Part shown: positions 9,801-19,284 of the stretch, piece by piece
Position numbering within the stretch: position 1 is the stretch's first letter
How the letters are laid out: each line of letters opens with the position of its first letter
Source of the DNA: Paenibacillus sp. Soil787
GTDB lineage: Bacteria > Bacillota > Bacilli > Paenibacillales > NBRC-103111
Direction: 5' to 3'
Assembly: GCF_001429545.1 (NCBI RefSeq)
Contig: NZ_LMSP01000048.1
Location: 156,293-220,292, forward strand
Length of the DNA: 64,000 nt
Notes under the pieces: model-generated
What the model was told of the DNA's origin: nothing
The model's input: only the letters and a program-made list of their open reading frames with translations
Database searches by the model: none
Made by a program: the position numbers and the translations under genes

Positions 9801-11492
9801 CATATAATTGACGCGTTCCTCCGGCAGCTCCGGATCGATCGGCACATAAGCGCCTCCCGCTTTGAGAATCGCCAGAATCCCGACTACCAAATCCGGCGAA
9901 CGTTCCACCATAATCCCGACAGCCTGATCCGCTCCAACATTTTTGCCATGAAGCGTTCTGGCTAATCGGTTGGACCTTTCGTTCAATTCACGGTACGTCA
10001 ACTGCCGCTCCCCGAATACAACGGCCACGCTATCTGGCGTTTTCTCCGCCTGCTCCTCAAACATACGATGAACCGTCAAATGGCTTGGAACTTCTTCCCT
10101 TGTATCATTTAGCTGCAGAAGAAGCTGCTTTTCTTCATCGGCGACCATAACAAGATCCCGCAGGCGCAGCTCCGGATGTTCTACGATCTTCCGTGCGACG
10201 GTGTTCAAATGCCCTTCGATGCTCCGCAGAAATTGAATGTCGTACACGTTCGCGTTATAGTTCAGGCGCACCGCCAGCTCCCGGCCTGGCATAACTAACA
10301 AGTTCAAATTGTAGCTCGTCTGCTCGATCATGCTCACATCCGTTGCTTCAAATCCCAATTGGCTTTCGAGGGACCCATTTTGCACAGACTCCTCCACCGG
10401 ATAGTTTTCGAAAACGAGAATATGATCGAACAGATTACTCTTAAGCACGCTTTGCGCCTGAACCTCAGCAAGCGGCAAGTAAGTGTAGGATTCAGCAGCC
10501 AGCGCACCCAGCTGCACACTTTGCAGCACATCCGAGAATGATTGATCCGCTGACGACTTCACGCGTACCGGAATCGTATTAATGAACAAGCCGACCATTT
10601 TCTCAATACCGGCAACCTGCGACGGCCGGCCGGAAACGACGGAACCAAATACGACATCATTGGCATGACTGTACCTTTGCAGTACGATGCCCCAGATCGT
10701 CTGAAACACCGTGTTCAACGTTACCTGATGCTTGCTTGACAGCTGCTGCAGCTTCGCAGTCAGCTTCTCATCGAACCGGATCGTCAGCTCTTCCTGCTTA
10801 TATCCGAGTCCGGCAATACCCGCAACGACAGCTGTCTTCTGGGGCACGGACGCCAGTTGTTCATATCCAGACAGCGCCTCAGCCCAAAAGCGTTTCGCTT
10901 CTTCCTTGTCCTGGCGTTCCAGCCATTTGATGTAGTCGCTGTATGGATACGTCCTTTCTAACTGGATCGGCGCTTGTTTCCGCAAGGAGGCATAGATTTG
11001 GAACAGTTCGCCGACGATGATTCCGAGGCACCATCCGTCCATCAGAATGTGATGATGGCTCCAAAAGATTTGATATTCGGACTCATCCGTCTGAATAATG
11101 GAGACTCGCATCATCATGTCCTTGGACAGATCGAATCCCCGCTCCAGATCTTCCTGTTTAAACCGCTCTACAAATAGCCCGCGTTCCTGTTCAGGCAAAC
11201 TGCTGACATTTTCAAAATGAACCTGAATCTGACGCTCTTTCAGCACAACTTGCACGGGACGTTTCACTTTTTCATAAAGGAACACGGTGCGAAATACATC
11301 ATACCGCTGAGCGATCCGGTTTAAGCTGACCGAAAACAAGCCAATATCGAGCGTCCCTCGTACGCGGATGGACATTTGTTCGAAGTAAGCATTCGATTGG
11401 CCCTGCTCGAGCAAGTAATGAAACAGCATCCCTTCCTGCATCGGGGATAAAAAATACATGTCTTGGACGTGTTCTTTTTTAAATTGGCTCAT
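3810..11492 (-). CDS. NRPS subunit 3: C8-A8(Pro)-T8-C9-A9(Val)-T9-C10
   Basis: A 2560-residue synthetase. Domain order: a DCL-type C domain with HHHILMDG near residue 147, A8, T8 (GGHSL near 8440-8475), an LCL C domain (HHIISDG near 7870-7900), A9, T9 (near 5280-5315), then a complete third C domain (HHIVSDG near 4735-4765) that ends the protein. The A8 pocket reads DVQFIAHVVK, a proline code. The A9 pocket reads DAFWLGGTFK, a valine code. The N-terminus (LSPMQEGMLFHY) resembles the COM acceptor of subunits that follow an epimerization domain, and the preceding subunit does end in E. Ending on a C domain means module 10 is split across two proteins, with A10 on subunit 4. The coding frame is intact throughout. 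Confidence 0.95.
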   Translation of the reverse strand: MSQFKKEHVQDMYFLSPMQEGMLFHYLLEQGQSNAYFEQMSIRVRGTLDIGLFSVSLNRIAQRYDVFRTVFLYEKVKRPVQVVLKERQIQVHFENVSSLPEQERGLFVERFKQEDLERGFDLSKDMMMRVSIIQTDESEYQIFWSHHHILMDGWCLGIIVGELFQIYASLRKQAPIQLERTYPYSDYIKWLERQDKEEAKRFWAEALSGYEQLASVPQKTAVVAGIAGLGYKQEELTIRFDEKLTAKLQQLSSKHQVTLNTVFQTIWGIVLQRYSHANDVVFGSVVSGRPSQVAGIEKMVGLFINTIPVRVKSSADQSFSDVLQSVQLGALAAESYTYLPLAEVQAQSVLKSNLFDHILVFENYPVEESVQNGSLESQLGFEATDVSMIEQTSYNLNLLVMPGRELAVRLNYNANVYDIQFLRSIEGHLNTVARKIVEHPELRLRDLVMVADEEKQLLLQLNDTREEVPSHLTVHRMFEEQAEKTPDSVAVVFGERQLTYRELNERSNRLARTLHGKNVGADQAVGIMVERSPDLVVGILAILKAGGAYVPIDPELPEERVNYMLHNSGAVILLTQSHLYGKVAFGGEIIDISSDNITYDSESSNLELSSSTNDLFYIIYTSGTTGKPKGVMLEHRNMVNLLHHVFRHDNVNYGSTVLQYTTMSFDVCYQEIFSTLCSGGKLYLIDGDTKREVHKLLHIVEEAQIEVLFLPVSFLKFIFNEQEYASRFPSCVRHIITAGEQLVVTNQLRSFLQKNGVKLHNHYGPSETHVVTIFQMEPNGDIPELPSIGRPIANNGIYLLNDGLQLQPFGAPGELFIAGDNVGRGYRNSDELTAEKFMQNPYRMGERMYRTGDLARWMPDGNLEFLGRIDHQVKIRGHRIELGEIESQLLNHPSVTAAAVLDRKDAQGGTYLCAYYVSERPLHSQELRAYLLKELPEYMIPSFFMELGKLPVTPNGKTDRRALPEPDGEFVTGTEYVPPTNVVEEALITIWKEVLGIARIGIHDNFFSLGGHSLKAMTLMSRLNKHFSVNIPLRELFESPTAEGLARKIREAEEDVRKAIQPAGKKPYYPVSSAQKRMFVLQDLDDAGTGYNMPGVFIVCGELDRDLFEGTFARLIQRHEALRTSFALIDGEPVQKIHESVEFKVEFSRLSEDTEDLAAENKVIESLVERFMRPFDLQKAPLIRVALVELQERRYLFMYDMHHIISDGVSMSVIVKEFVQLYGGGTLPELSIQYKDYAVWQQAQLESESLRKQEAFWLNSYAGELPQLELPSDFPRPAVQSFEGDHIRFEVDSELLGSLRRLAAENGSTLYMVLFAAYNVLLSKYSGQEDIVVGTPTAGRSQAELEHVVGMFVGTLALRSRPEGGKTFNSFLSEVKEYALQAFEAQEYPFDKLLEQLNIRRDPGRNPLFDTMFSMQSIDPGLGQEGGAGFGELTFTPHIWQSGIAKFDLTLEVREGAGNLEFQLDYSTNLFAMETAERMARHFVCLLERIVLVPDLTLAELSIVPNEEAWQIVQEFNHTSSDYPNSETIATLFEKQAALTPDHPAVVYEGKQLTYRELNERANLLASELRKQGVGSDTVVGLLADRSIELMIGLMGILKAGSAYLLLDLEMPAERIRFMLEDSDARIVLTQRKLYWMAQAALAEQVIDLDEADLYEDGRNKENMEPVGSPRDLAYVIYTSGSTGKPKGVLIEQRSVVRLVKETNYVQWSEDDRILQTGALGFDAVTFEIFGALLNGGTLYLADKSVILDSEKLGAFIADNRITTMWLTSPLFNQLSQENAELFAGVRQLLVGGDALTSSHINHVRYMCPGLRLINGYGPTENTTFSTTFLIERDYEGSIPIGRPISNSTAYIVNKYNQLQPIGVPGELCVGGDGVARGYANRPELTAETFVPNPFKEGETMYRTGDLAKWLPDGTIEYRGRIDQQVKIRGYRIELGEIEAELMKHPIMKDAVVIAREDANGQKFLCAYVVAEQELGAPEVKAFLAQELPSYMVPAYVVQMEKLPLTANGKIDRRELPEPEGGLGLGAEYAAPRNMAEELLCVIWQDVLGVPQVGIRDDFFQLGGHSLKAMTLLARIKQQLQVNVPLRMLFESPTIEVLAQQIAQANKAAYTALKPVEPRDYYPVSSAQKRMFIMSQFKGSGTSYNIPGVMFIEGELDLERFEQTFRRLIARHESLRTTFETVSGEAVQIVHTDVDFQVEYARSTEDGLDSIVTEFVQPFNLQKAPLLRVKLVHVSAQRYLLLFDMHHIVSDGVSMGILLHEFASLYHGDVLPELTVHYKDFAVWLNSMISSESMRVHEAYWLETFSGEIPVLALPTDYPRPAVQNFKGDALTVRLGQPLRDQIHMKASEYGATLYMVLLAAYQVLLSKYSGQTDVIVGTPVAGRPLTETENILGMFVNTLAIRSQPESGKTFAQFLEEVKRSSLLALEHQHYPLETLIDQLELRRDLSRNPLFDTVFSVQNQEMKASEFAGLRFEPYQRENKIAQFDLSVKAIEDENEIVLHAEYAIHLFNKETIERMMTDYQALLQQVTENPDILLRDITLAHFDKLENVLDAAVEFLF

Positions 11493-11570
11493 ACAGCGGC
11501 TTCTCTCCTTAGAATTTACATTAGCAACGTAAGCATTTGCTATGCGATCATTTCGCTCATCTCGGCATGA

Positions 11571-14500
11571 TTACAGCTTTTCACCAAGCAATTCGAAGAT
11601 ATCATCGACGTCGTCCGCAGTCAGCCCTTTGGAGCTGAAATCGCTCGCGGTCCGTTCGCTTTCCTCTTTGTTCCTACAGTGATCGATGATGCGGAGCAGA
11701 TGATATTTGAACGCAGCGGATAAACATTGCATGGTGGATTCCTCATACTGCCTCGGGCTATACGAAAAGCGGAAGCTCATCTCGCCGTTTGCTATCATTC
11801 CGTTCACGATGATTGGATACATGCGGCGGGAATTCGGGTTAATTGGTTCTCCCATGTCATACGGGGACGGACCGAACGCATCATGGACGAGATTCGCATC
11901 GAACTGACCGAGATAATTGAAGATGATCTCCGGTTTTAGCTTAAAATGCAGCCCGGACCGCTTGTCCTCCGGTGTCAAATATTTCAGAATGTCATAGCCG
12001 ATTCCCTTGTTCGGTACCTGTCTGAGAGTCTCCTTCACCGACTTGATTTCCCTGGATAAATCACCGTCCGTCAGATCAAGCACGATCGGATACATGGAGG
12101 TGAACCAGCCGATTGTCCGGGAAATGTTGACGTCTTCCATCATCTCTTCGCGCCCGTGGCCTTCGAGCTGCACAGCAATTCGATCGGTCTGACCCCACTC
12201 CTGAACTGCCAATCCTACTGCGGTTAAAAGAATATCGTTCATTTCCGTATGGTAAGCATGATGGACATGCTTCAGCAGATGCTCGGTCTGTTCCCGAGTA
12301 AGCGCCATTTCTGCCGTTGCACTTTCGCCAAGTGTACAGGTTTCAACCGCAAAATCTTTATACAATGAGCCAACCGACATATTTTCTAGCTGTTTCCAGT
12401 AATCAATTTCCTGCAGCAATTCCTTGCTTTCTGCATAGGCCGTTAACCGCTGAGACCAATATTGGAACGAATCCGTTTTTTCCTGAAAAGATGACTCTTC
12501 GCCTGCAAGGGCCTGCGCATAGCTTGTCGCCAAATCTTCAAACAGGATGCGCCAGGAGATCCCGTCAACGATCAAATGGTGAGCGGCAAGCAGCAAGTGA
12601 TCACCTTCGGCTGTTTGGAACAGAGCTGCTTTCAGCAGAGGACCTTGACTCAGGTCGAAGCTTTGTTGAATGCGATTGGCTGCCGATGCAATGCGCACTT
12701 CTGTATCTGCATGATCCGAGAAATCGAACCGTTCGAATCCGTAAATCTCGCCTTCCAGACCGCGGCCCAACTGGACTATCCGCCCGTCCTTCTCTTCGTA
12801 AACCATGCGAAGCGCATCATGATGCCGGACAAGACCCCGCAGCGCCTTCTCCAAAGCCAGCGAGTTGAATCCGTCAGACTTATGCAGCATAACGGATTGA
12901 TTCCAATGATGCTGGCTTTCAAACCGCTGATCGAAAAACCATCGCTGAATCGGTGTCAACCCGACTTCACCCGTTACTGTCTCTTGACTGATTTGGCGCT
13001 TGACCAGCGCAACTAAACCGCTCAGCTCTTCGATCGTAGGATATCGGAACAGATCTTTCATCTCAAGCTGCAGCCCGTGATTGAACAGACGCGAGGCTAC
13101 TTGTATGCCCTTGATCGAATCGCCGCCGAGATCGAAGAAATTGTCGCGTATACCGATCAGATCGGATCCCAGCACTTCCTGCCAGATGTGCACCAGCTTT
13201 TCTTCCAACTCGTTTCGAGGAGCTATGTATTCGGCTCCTGTCTTCAGCCCACTCTCGGGCTTCGGCAGTGCCTTCCGGTCAACCTTGCCGTTAGACGTCA
13301 TCGGCATTTGCTCCAGCCTTACAAAATGTGCCGGTATCATGTAAGCCGGCAGATCCTCGGATGCATGCGCCCGCAGCTCCGCCACGGTCAGATCTTGATC
13401 CAAGAGCAAGTACGCGGAAAGGAACTTTTGCCCCTGCTCATCGTCTAGCGCCATCACGACGGCCTCGCGAATCGCCTCGTGCTTCAAGAGCTGCGTCTCG
13501 ATTTCGCCCAGCTCGATCCGATGACCGCGGATTTTGACCTGGTGGTCGATCCGGCCCAAATATTCCATTTCTCCGCTGCGCAATAATCTGGCGAGATCGC
13601 CCGATCTGTACAGCCTCTCCTCCGGCTTGTAGGGGTTCGCAATGAACCGCTCAGCCGTCAACTCCTCGCGATTCAAGTACCCGCGAGCTACGCCTTCTCC
13701 GCCTACGTACAGCTCCCCCATAACGCCGATCGGTACTAACTGCTGCTCGCTATCAAAGATGTAGCTTGTCAATGTCGGAATCGGCCGGCCAATGTTGCTT
13801 AAGCTCGTCTCCATGTCCTGTTCGGTTATTTCCTTATAAGTAACGTGAACGGTCGTTTCTGTAATGCCGTACATATTAATCAGCTGTGTCTGCGGGTACT
13901 TCGCCTTCCATGGCTTCAGCATAATCGGATTCAGCGCCTCGCCGCCGAAGATGACATAGCGGACCTGCAGATCGTTATCCTGTCGTCCAAGCACTTCGTG
14001 TATCAGTGCATAGAACGCGGTCGGCGTCTGGTTCAGCACAGTTACACCTTCTTGGCGCAGCAGCTGTGCGAACTCCTTCGGATTCTGTGCCACCGCTTTT
14101 GGCACAACGACACAGGTGCCGCCGTACAGCAATGCACCGTACATTTCCCAAACGGAGAAATCGAAGCAGAAGGAATGGAACACGGTCCACACATCGCGAT
14201 CGGTAAAATCGAACTTCATCTTGTCGTTCAGCATCAGACGAACAACATTGCGGTGCTCAATCATGACGCCTTTCGGTTTGCCGGTCGTACCTGACGTATA
14301 AATGATGTAAGCCATATCATCAGGCTGGTTTACTGACTCCAAGTTCGAGCCGTCTCCGCTGTATAACGCCGGGTCGCCCATGTCAATCACCGTCCCATCA
14401 AACGGCACTTTGCCGGTCAGATGAGGCTGAGTCAGCAGCACGCGGGCGCCGCAGTCGTCCAGCATAAATTGCAGCCGATCCTGTGGGTAATCCGGATCAA

Positions 14501-17500
14501 GCGGCACATAGACGCCGCCAGCCTTCAGCGTGGCGAGTATGCCCACGATCATATCGGGCGAGCGCTCCATGAGCAGACCGACCCTTCCATCCGGCTGCAC
14601 GCCGTGACTGCGCAGCTCTCTGGCCAACCGGTTCGCACGGTCATTCAATTCGCGGTAGGTCATCCGTTCCCCGTCACAAACGACCGCCGTACGATCCGGC
14701 AGAATCGCAGCCTGCGACTCAAACCGTGCATGCAGCGTCATTCCTTCCGGATACTGAGCAGCGGTGTCGTTCCTCTCGACCAGCAAATGTTTCTTCTCTG
14801 CGTCACTCAGCATATCCATATGAGAAATCGTCTGGTATGGGTCAGCAACCGCAGTATGTAAAATATTCAGAAAATGATCGGCCATACACTGAACGGTTTC
14901 CTGCTTGAACAACTTGGTCCTGTAGACAAAGCAAAGCTCGATTCCCTCTTCTTCTTCTCTCGCCTCAATCGTCAAATCGAACTTCGCGATGGGATTGTCT
15001 AGTATGCTTGGCGAAATCGATAATCCGTCCAGCTCCATGGCTTCAAGCTCAATGTTTTGCAGGACAAACATCGTATCGAACAGCGGATTGCGGCTCATGT
15101 CTCTGCGCACATCGACCTGCTCAACCAGCGCTTCGAACGGATAATCCTGATTATCGTAAATATGAAGCATGTTCATCTTGACTTCAGCCAGAAACTCGGC
15201 AAACGGAAGCTTGCTGTCTACTCGATTGCGAAGTGCCAGCGTACCCACGAACATGCCGATGATCGACTGCAGATCAGGGTGGGATCTGCCTGCAATCGGC
15301 GTCCCGACGACGATATCTCCCTGTCCGGTATATTTGGCAAGCAGTACATTGTAGGCTGCCAGCATGACCATAAACAGTGTAGTTCCCGATTCAGACGCGA
15401 GACGTCTGAGCGCCTCCTGCAGTTCTTTGTCGGTATGGACGATAACCTTATTTCCCTCAAAGCTCTGAATAGGCGGTCTTGGATAATCCGTTGGGATTTC
15501 AAGAACAGGAACATCCCCGCCAAACATCTCGACCCAGAAAGTCTCCTGCCGTTTCATCACTTCGGATCCGATCCATTCGTGCTGCCAAACGGAAAAGTCT
15601 TTATACTGGATCGCAAGCTCCGGCAAATGGTTCCCTTGATACAGAAACATGAATTCCTTGACGATGAGACCCATCGAGGTACCGTCGGAAATAATATGAT
15701 GAAGATCGAACAAGAAGAGGTGCCGTTCCGCAGCGAACCGGATTAACTCCACGCGCAGCAGCGGCGCCTTGCTTAAATTAAACGGGCGTATGAATTCGTT
15801 CAACATTCCCACTGCATCTTCTTCATTCGCTTCTCTTACTGGAATTCGCAGCTCAACCTGCGGATGCACGATTTGCACAGGCTCCCCATCTGCCGTATCA
15901 AATGAAGTACGCAGCGTATCGTGCCTCGCCACTAGTGCTTGGAATGCTCCGCGGAACCCTTCTACATCCAATGGTCCTTCCAGCAGCATGGCCCCTGGCA
16001 TATTGATGCTGGTTCCGTCAGGGTCAAGACGATTCAGCACGAACATCCGCTTCTGCGCCGAGGATACCGGATAATAATCACGCCGCTCCGCAGATCGGAT
16101 CGCTGCGTAGACTTGTTCGTCTGCGCCTTGAATATACTTGGCAATCTGCCTTATCGTCGGCCTGTCAAACAGTACCTTGATCGGTACTTCCACCTTCAGT
16201 TCCTGCTGAATTTTCGAAATGAGCATCATTGCCTTCAAAGAATGACCGCCGTTTTCGAAAAAATTGTCAGTCACGCCGATATGCTCCGTCTTTAAAATCT
16301 CTTGCCATAGCGGCAGCAGATTAGCTTCCGTAAGATTAATCGGCGCTTCGTACACGGCAGCGGATTTCAATTCCCCTTCCGGTTTTGGCAGCGCTTTGCG
16401 ATCAATCTTGCCGTTTGGCGTAAGCGGCAGGCGTTCCATCTGAATAAAGTAGGAAGGCACCATATAAGCCGGAAGCTCCTGCAGTAGGTCGTCTTTAAGA
16501 TCAGCTGCTGCTGCCTCCGTTTCGAGTGTATAATACACAGCGAGTGCTTTTTCTCCCCCACCGTCTTCGACGACGAGCACGACAGCTTCTTTCACTTGGT
16601 GGTGCCTCAGAATCGCCGCCTCGATTTCACCAAGTTCGATGCGGTAGCCGCGAATTTTAACCTGATGATCGATACGATCGAGAAATTCGATATTGCCGTT
16701 CGGCAGCCACTTGGCCAAATCGCCGGTTTTGTACATTTTCGTGCCTGGAAGGAAGGGATTGTCGATGAACTTTTCCAAAGTGAGCACTTCTCTGTTCCAA
16801 TACCCTCTGGCCAGCCCTACCCCAGCTACGCATAATTCGCCCTTGACCCCAACCGGCAGAAGCTGATGATGCTGATCCACGATGTACGCCTGCGAGTTAG
16901 CGATCGGATGACCGATCGTTATCGGCTCTCCAGGCATCAGATTTCGGCTGACGGTCGAGATGACGCTATTTTCCGTCGGACCGTACTCGTTGACGATTTC
17001 CGCTCCGGGAATGATTCTCTTTGTTCTCTCCAGCAAATAAGGCGAAATGCTCTCTCCGCCGAGAGTTACAGCTTTCAGCGATGAGGCTTCCTCCGCATGC
17101 ATCGTTTCCAAAATCGCGGCATACAAGCTCGGGACGCAGCTAAAATGGGTAATTTGCAAGGAAGAGATTCGTTTCTTCAGCGCCAGCGGATCTTTCGCTT
17201 CCTCATCACTAGCTATGATAACCGTCGAACCGGACACGAGCGGAGCGAAAAAGCTGCTCACAAAAGCATCGAAAGAAAACGATAAAAACAGCAGTACACG
17301 ATCATCCGTGTCGAATCCATATTCCTCTTTTCTCCAACGGATCGTATTCATGATGCTTGCGTGCTCAATCATTACACCCTTCGGCTGACCGGTTGTTCCT
17401 GAAGTGAAGATCATATAAGCCAAGTCCTCAGGCCCGCATTCAGCCGTTAGATTTGCAGCATCCGAGGCATAATTTGCTTCGTCTTGCAGATCCAGGAACT

Positions 17501-19253
17501 CGCACTGGCTTCCCTCAATCTTGTGCATCAACCCTGTTTTGCTCAATAGGAGCTGCGCACCGCTATCTTCAAGCAAATAGCGGATCCGCTCAGCGGGATA
17601 TTCCGGATCGCAAGGCATGTAAGCCCCGCCGGCCTTCAGAATGGCGAGCAGACCGACGGACATTTCTAAGGAACGATCCGTCATAATGGCAACTATTTGG
17701 TCCTTGCCAACGCCCTTTTCTCTTAATACCCGCGCGAGTCTGTTGGCTCTTTCGTTAAGCTCCCGGTACGTCATGCTCAAGTCTCCGCAAACAATTGCCG
17801 CTTGATCCGGTGTTTTTTCCGCCTGCTTTTCAAACAGCACATGGAGTGTTTGCTCCTGGTCCTGCGGATAACGGATTTCCGTATCATTGAAGGAGTGGAG
17901 AATTTGCCGTTTCTCTTGCTCCGTCACGATTTCAATTTGCTTCAGCAGCACCTGCGGATCGGCAACGACCTGAGCGATGATTTGCTTCATGTGCCCTTCG
18001 ATGCTGTTCATCCATTCCGCCGAATAAACAGCTGCATTAAAGCTTAGCTTGATCCCCATTTCAGCGCCCGGCGCCACAACGATATTCAAAGGATAATTGG
18101 TCTGTTCCTCGACATACACATCGTTGATAGCGAAGCCCAGCACCCCTTCCCAACCGTTATTTTGCAGTTCTTTGGCAACCGGATAGTTTTCAAAAATGAG
18201 GATATGATCGAATAAATCCTGTTTGTGTCCATTGTGGCTCTGAATTTCGTACAAAGGAACGAAATGATTAGCCTCCGAAGCCAGCGCATTGCGCTGAGCT
18301 TCGGCAAGCAGGCTGCCAAACGATTGCTCAGCTTGATAGGAAATACGTACCGGAATGGTGTTAATAAACAATCCAACCATTTTCTCAATGCCCTTCACCT
18401 GTGAGGGGCGTCCAGAAACGACAGAGCCAAATACAACATCGTTCGTGTGGTTATATTTGCTTAGAAGCAGTCCCCAAATCGTTTGGAAAACGGTGCTTAC
18501 CGTCGTCTGGGAGCTGCTGGCAAGCTGTGCGATCCGCCCGGTCGTCGTTTCGTCTATAACGAAGCTGATCTCTTGCTTTTGATACAAACCGTCGGCAACT
18601 GCGGATGCTTTAGGTATATGAGCGGATTGCTCGTAGCCGTTCAGATACGTTTGCCAATAGGCCAGCGATTCGTCTTTATCCTGCTTTTCCAACCACTTGA
18701 TATAATCGCTAAAAGGGTATACCGCTTCATGAGGCAGCGTCTTATTATGCTTCAAAGCTTCATAGATTTGAAACAGCCGGTTGATGACAATGCCAAGCCC
18801 CCACCCGTCCATCAAGATGTGATGGTGGCTCCAGATGAACTGATATTCCTGATTAGCCGTTTGGAATACAGCAATGTGCATCGGAACATCTTTGGCCAGA
18901 TTGTAACTGCCGGCGTTCCGTTCGCTGATAAAAGACGCGATGCAGTTCTGCTGCTCGCTTTCATCCAGATGATCAATTTGTTCAAAATGAAGCTGGATCG
19001 TTCTTTTGCTTAAAACAACCTGCCTTGGGCGCTGAAGATTTTGATGTACGAAAGCTGTACGTAAAATATCGTTTTCTGCGATTAATTGGTTAAAGCTTTG
19101 TTCGAAAAGGCTGACATCGAGCAGCCCGCAAAGTTTTGCTTGCAGCAGGTTATGATAGGCGCTCGAGTCTGGATCCATGATTGAATGAAAGAGCATCCCT
19201 TCCTGCATAGGAGTGAGCGGATACACTTTTTGGATTGTGTCTGATTTTTTCAT
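11571..19253 (-). CDS. NRPS subunit 2: C6-A6(?)-T6-C7-A7(Thr)-T7-E7
   Basis: A 2560-residue, two-module synthetase. It starts with a COM-acceptor-like LTPMQEGMLFHS and a DCL-type C domain (HHHILMDG near 18805-18830), which fits the D-residue left by E5 upstream. A6 (about 17840-16370) has a pocket I read as DASSTGEVIK, which matches no code I know; its E at 322 and V at 330 recall Tyr and some Leu codes. T6 has GGHSL. C7 has HHIISDG. A7 reads DFWNIGMVHK (threonine). T7 has GGDSI, the form usual before an E domain, and E7 follows (HHLIVDG near 12560-12590). The C-terminus (LTADDVDDIFELLGEKL) looks like a COM donor. The next gene starts 78 bases downstream. Predicted role: add X6 and D-Thr7. 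Confidence 0.95.
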   Translation of the reverse strand: MKKSDTIQKVYPLTPMQEGMLFHSIMDPDSSAYHNLLQAKLCGLLDVSLFEQSFNQLIAENDILRTAFVHQNLQRPRQVVLSKRTIQLHFEQIDHLDESEQQNCIASFISERNAGSYNLAKDVPMHIAVFQTANQEYQFIWSHHHILMDGWGLGIVINRLFQIYEALKHNKTLPHEAVYPFSDYIKWLEKQDKDESLAYWQTYLNGYEQSAHIPKASAVADGLYQKQEISFVIDETTTGRIAQLASSSQTTVSTVFQTIWGLLLSKYNHTNDVVFGSVVSGRPSQVKGIEKMVGLFINTIPVRISYQAEQSFGSLLAEAQRNALASEANHFVPLYEIQSHNGHKQDLFDHILIFENYPVAKELQNNGWEGVLGFAINDVYVEEQTNYPLNIVVAPGAEMGIKLSFNAAVYSAEWMNSIEGHMKQIIAQVVADPQVLLKQIEIVTEQEKRQILHSFNDTEIRYPQDQEQTLHVLFEKQAEKTPDQAAIVCGDLSMTYRELNERANRLARVLREKGVGKDQIVAIMTDRSLEMSVGLLAILKAGGAYMPCDPEYPAERIRYLLEDSGAQLLLSKTGLMHKIEGSQCEFLDLQDEANYASDAANLTAECGPEDLAYMIFTSGTTGQPKGVMIEHASIMNTIRWRKEEYGFDTDDRVLLFLSFSFDAFVSSFFAPLVSGSTVIIASDEEAKDPLALKKRISSLQITHFSCVPSLYAAILETMHAEEASSLKAVTLGGESISPYLLERTKRIIPGAEIVNEYGPTENSVISTVSRNLMPGEPITIGHPIANSQAYIVDQHHQLLPVGVKGELCVAGVGLARGYWNREVLTLEKFIDNPFLPGTKMYKTGDLAKWLPNGNIEFLDRIDHQVKIRGYRIELGEIEAAILRHHQVKEAVVLVVEDGGGEKALAVYYTLETEAAAADLKDDLLQELPAYMVPSYFIQMERLPLTPNGKIDRKALPKPEGELKSAAVYEAPINLTEANLLPLWQEILKTEHIGVTDNFFENGGHSLKAMMLISKIQQELKVEVPIKVLFDRPTIRQIAKYIQGADEQVYAAIRSAERRDYYPVSSAQKRMFVLNRLDPDGTSINMPGAMLLEGPLDVEGFRGAFQALVARHDTLRTSFDTADGEPVQIVHPQVELRIPVREANEEDAVGMLNEFIRPFNLSKAPLLRVELIRFAAERHLFLFDLHHIISDGTSMGLIVKEFMFLYQGNHLPELAIQYKDFSVWQHEWIGSEVMKRQETFWVEMFGGDVPVLEIPTDYPRPPIQSFEGNKVIVHTDKELQEALRRLASESGTTLFMVMLAAYNVLLAKYTGQGDIVVGTPIAGRSHPDLQSIIGMFVGTLALRNRVDSKLPFAEFLAEVKMNMLHIYDNQDYPFEALVEQVDVRRDMSRNPLFDTMFVLQNIELEAMELDGLSISPSILDNPIAKFDLTIEAREEEEGIELCFVYRTKLFKQETVQCMADHFLNILHTAVADPYQTISHMDMLSDAEKKHLLVERNDTAAQYPEGMTLHARFESQAAILPDRTAVVCDGERMTYRELNDRANRLARELRSHGVQPDGRVGLLMERSPDMIVGILATLKAGGVYVPLDPDYPQDRLQFMLDDCGARVLLTQPHLTGKVPFDGTVIDMGDPALYSGDGSNLESVNQPDDMAYIIYTSGTTGKPKGVMIEHRNVVRLMLNDKMKFDFTDRDVWTVFHSFCFDFSVWEMYGALLYGGTCVVVPKAVAQNPKEFAQLLRQEGVTVLNQTPTAFYALIHEVLGRQDNDLQVRYVIFGGEALNPIMLKPWKAKYPQTQLINMYGITETTVHVTYKEITEQDMETSLSNIGRPIPTLTSYIFDSEQQLVPIGVMGELYVGGEGVARGYLNREELTAERFIANPYKPEERLYRSGDLARLLRSGEMEYLGRIDHQVKIRGHRIELGEIETQLLKHEAIREAVVMALDDEQGQKFLSAYLLLDQDLTVAELRAHASEDLPAYMIPAHFVRLEQMPMTSNGKVDRKALPKPESGLKTGAEYIAPRNELEEKLVHIWQEVLGSDLIGIRDNFFDLGGDSIKGIQVASRLFNHGLQLEMKDLFRYPTIEELSGLVALVKRQISQETVTGEVGLTPIQRWFFDQRFESQHHWNQSVMLHKSDGFNSLALEKALRGLVRHHDALRMVYEEKDGRIVQLGRGLEGEIYGFERFDFSDHADTEVRIASAANRIQQSFDLSQGPLLKAALFQTAEGDHLLLAAHHLIVDGISWRILFEDLATSYAQALAGEESSFQEKTDSFQYWSQRLTAYAESKELLQEIDYWKQLENMSVGSLYKDFAVETCTLGESATAEMALTREQTEHLLKHVHHAYHTEMNDILLTAVGLAVQEWGQTDRIAVQLEGHGREEMMEDVNISRTIGWFTSMYPIVLDLTDGDLSREIKSVKETLRQVPNKGIGYDILKYLTPEDKRSGLHFKLKPEIIFNYLGQFDANLVHDAFGPSPYDMGEPINPNSRRMYPIIVNGMIANGEMSFRFSYSPRQYEESTMQCLSAAFKYHLLRIIDHCRNKEESERTASDFSSKGLTADDVDDIFELLGEKL

Positions 19254-19284
19254 TATTCACCTCTATAGAGTTCGCACTCCGGAA

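Noticed and set aside
3810..19253. Subunits 2 and 3 both being 2560 residues as evidence of recent duplication
   Set aside because: Their domain make-up differs (one ends in E, the other in C), so the equal length is chance.
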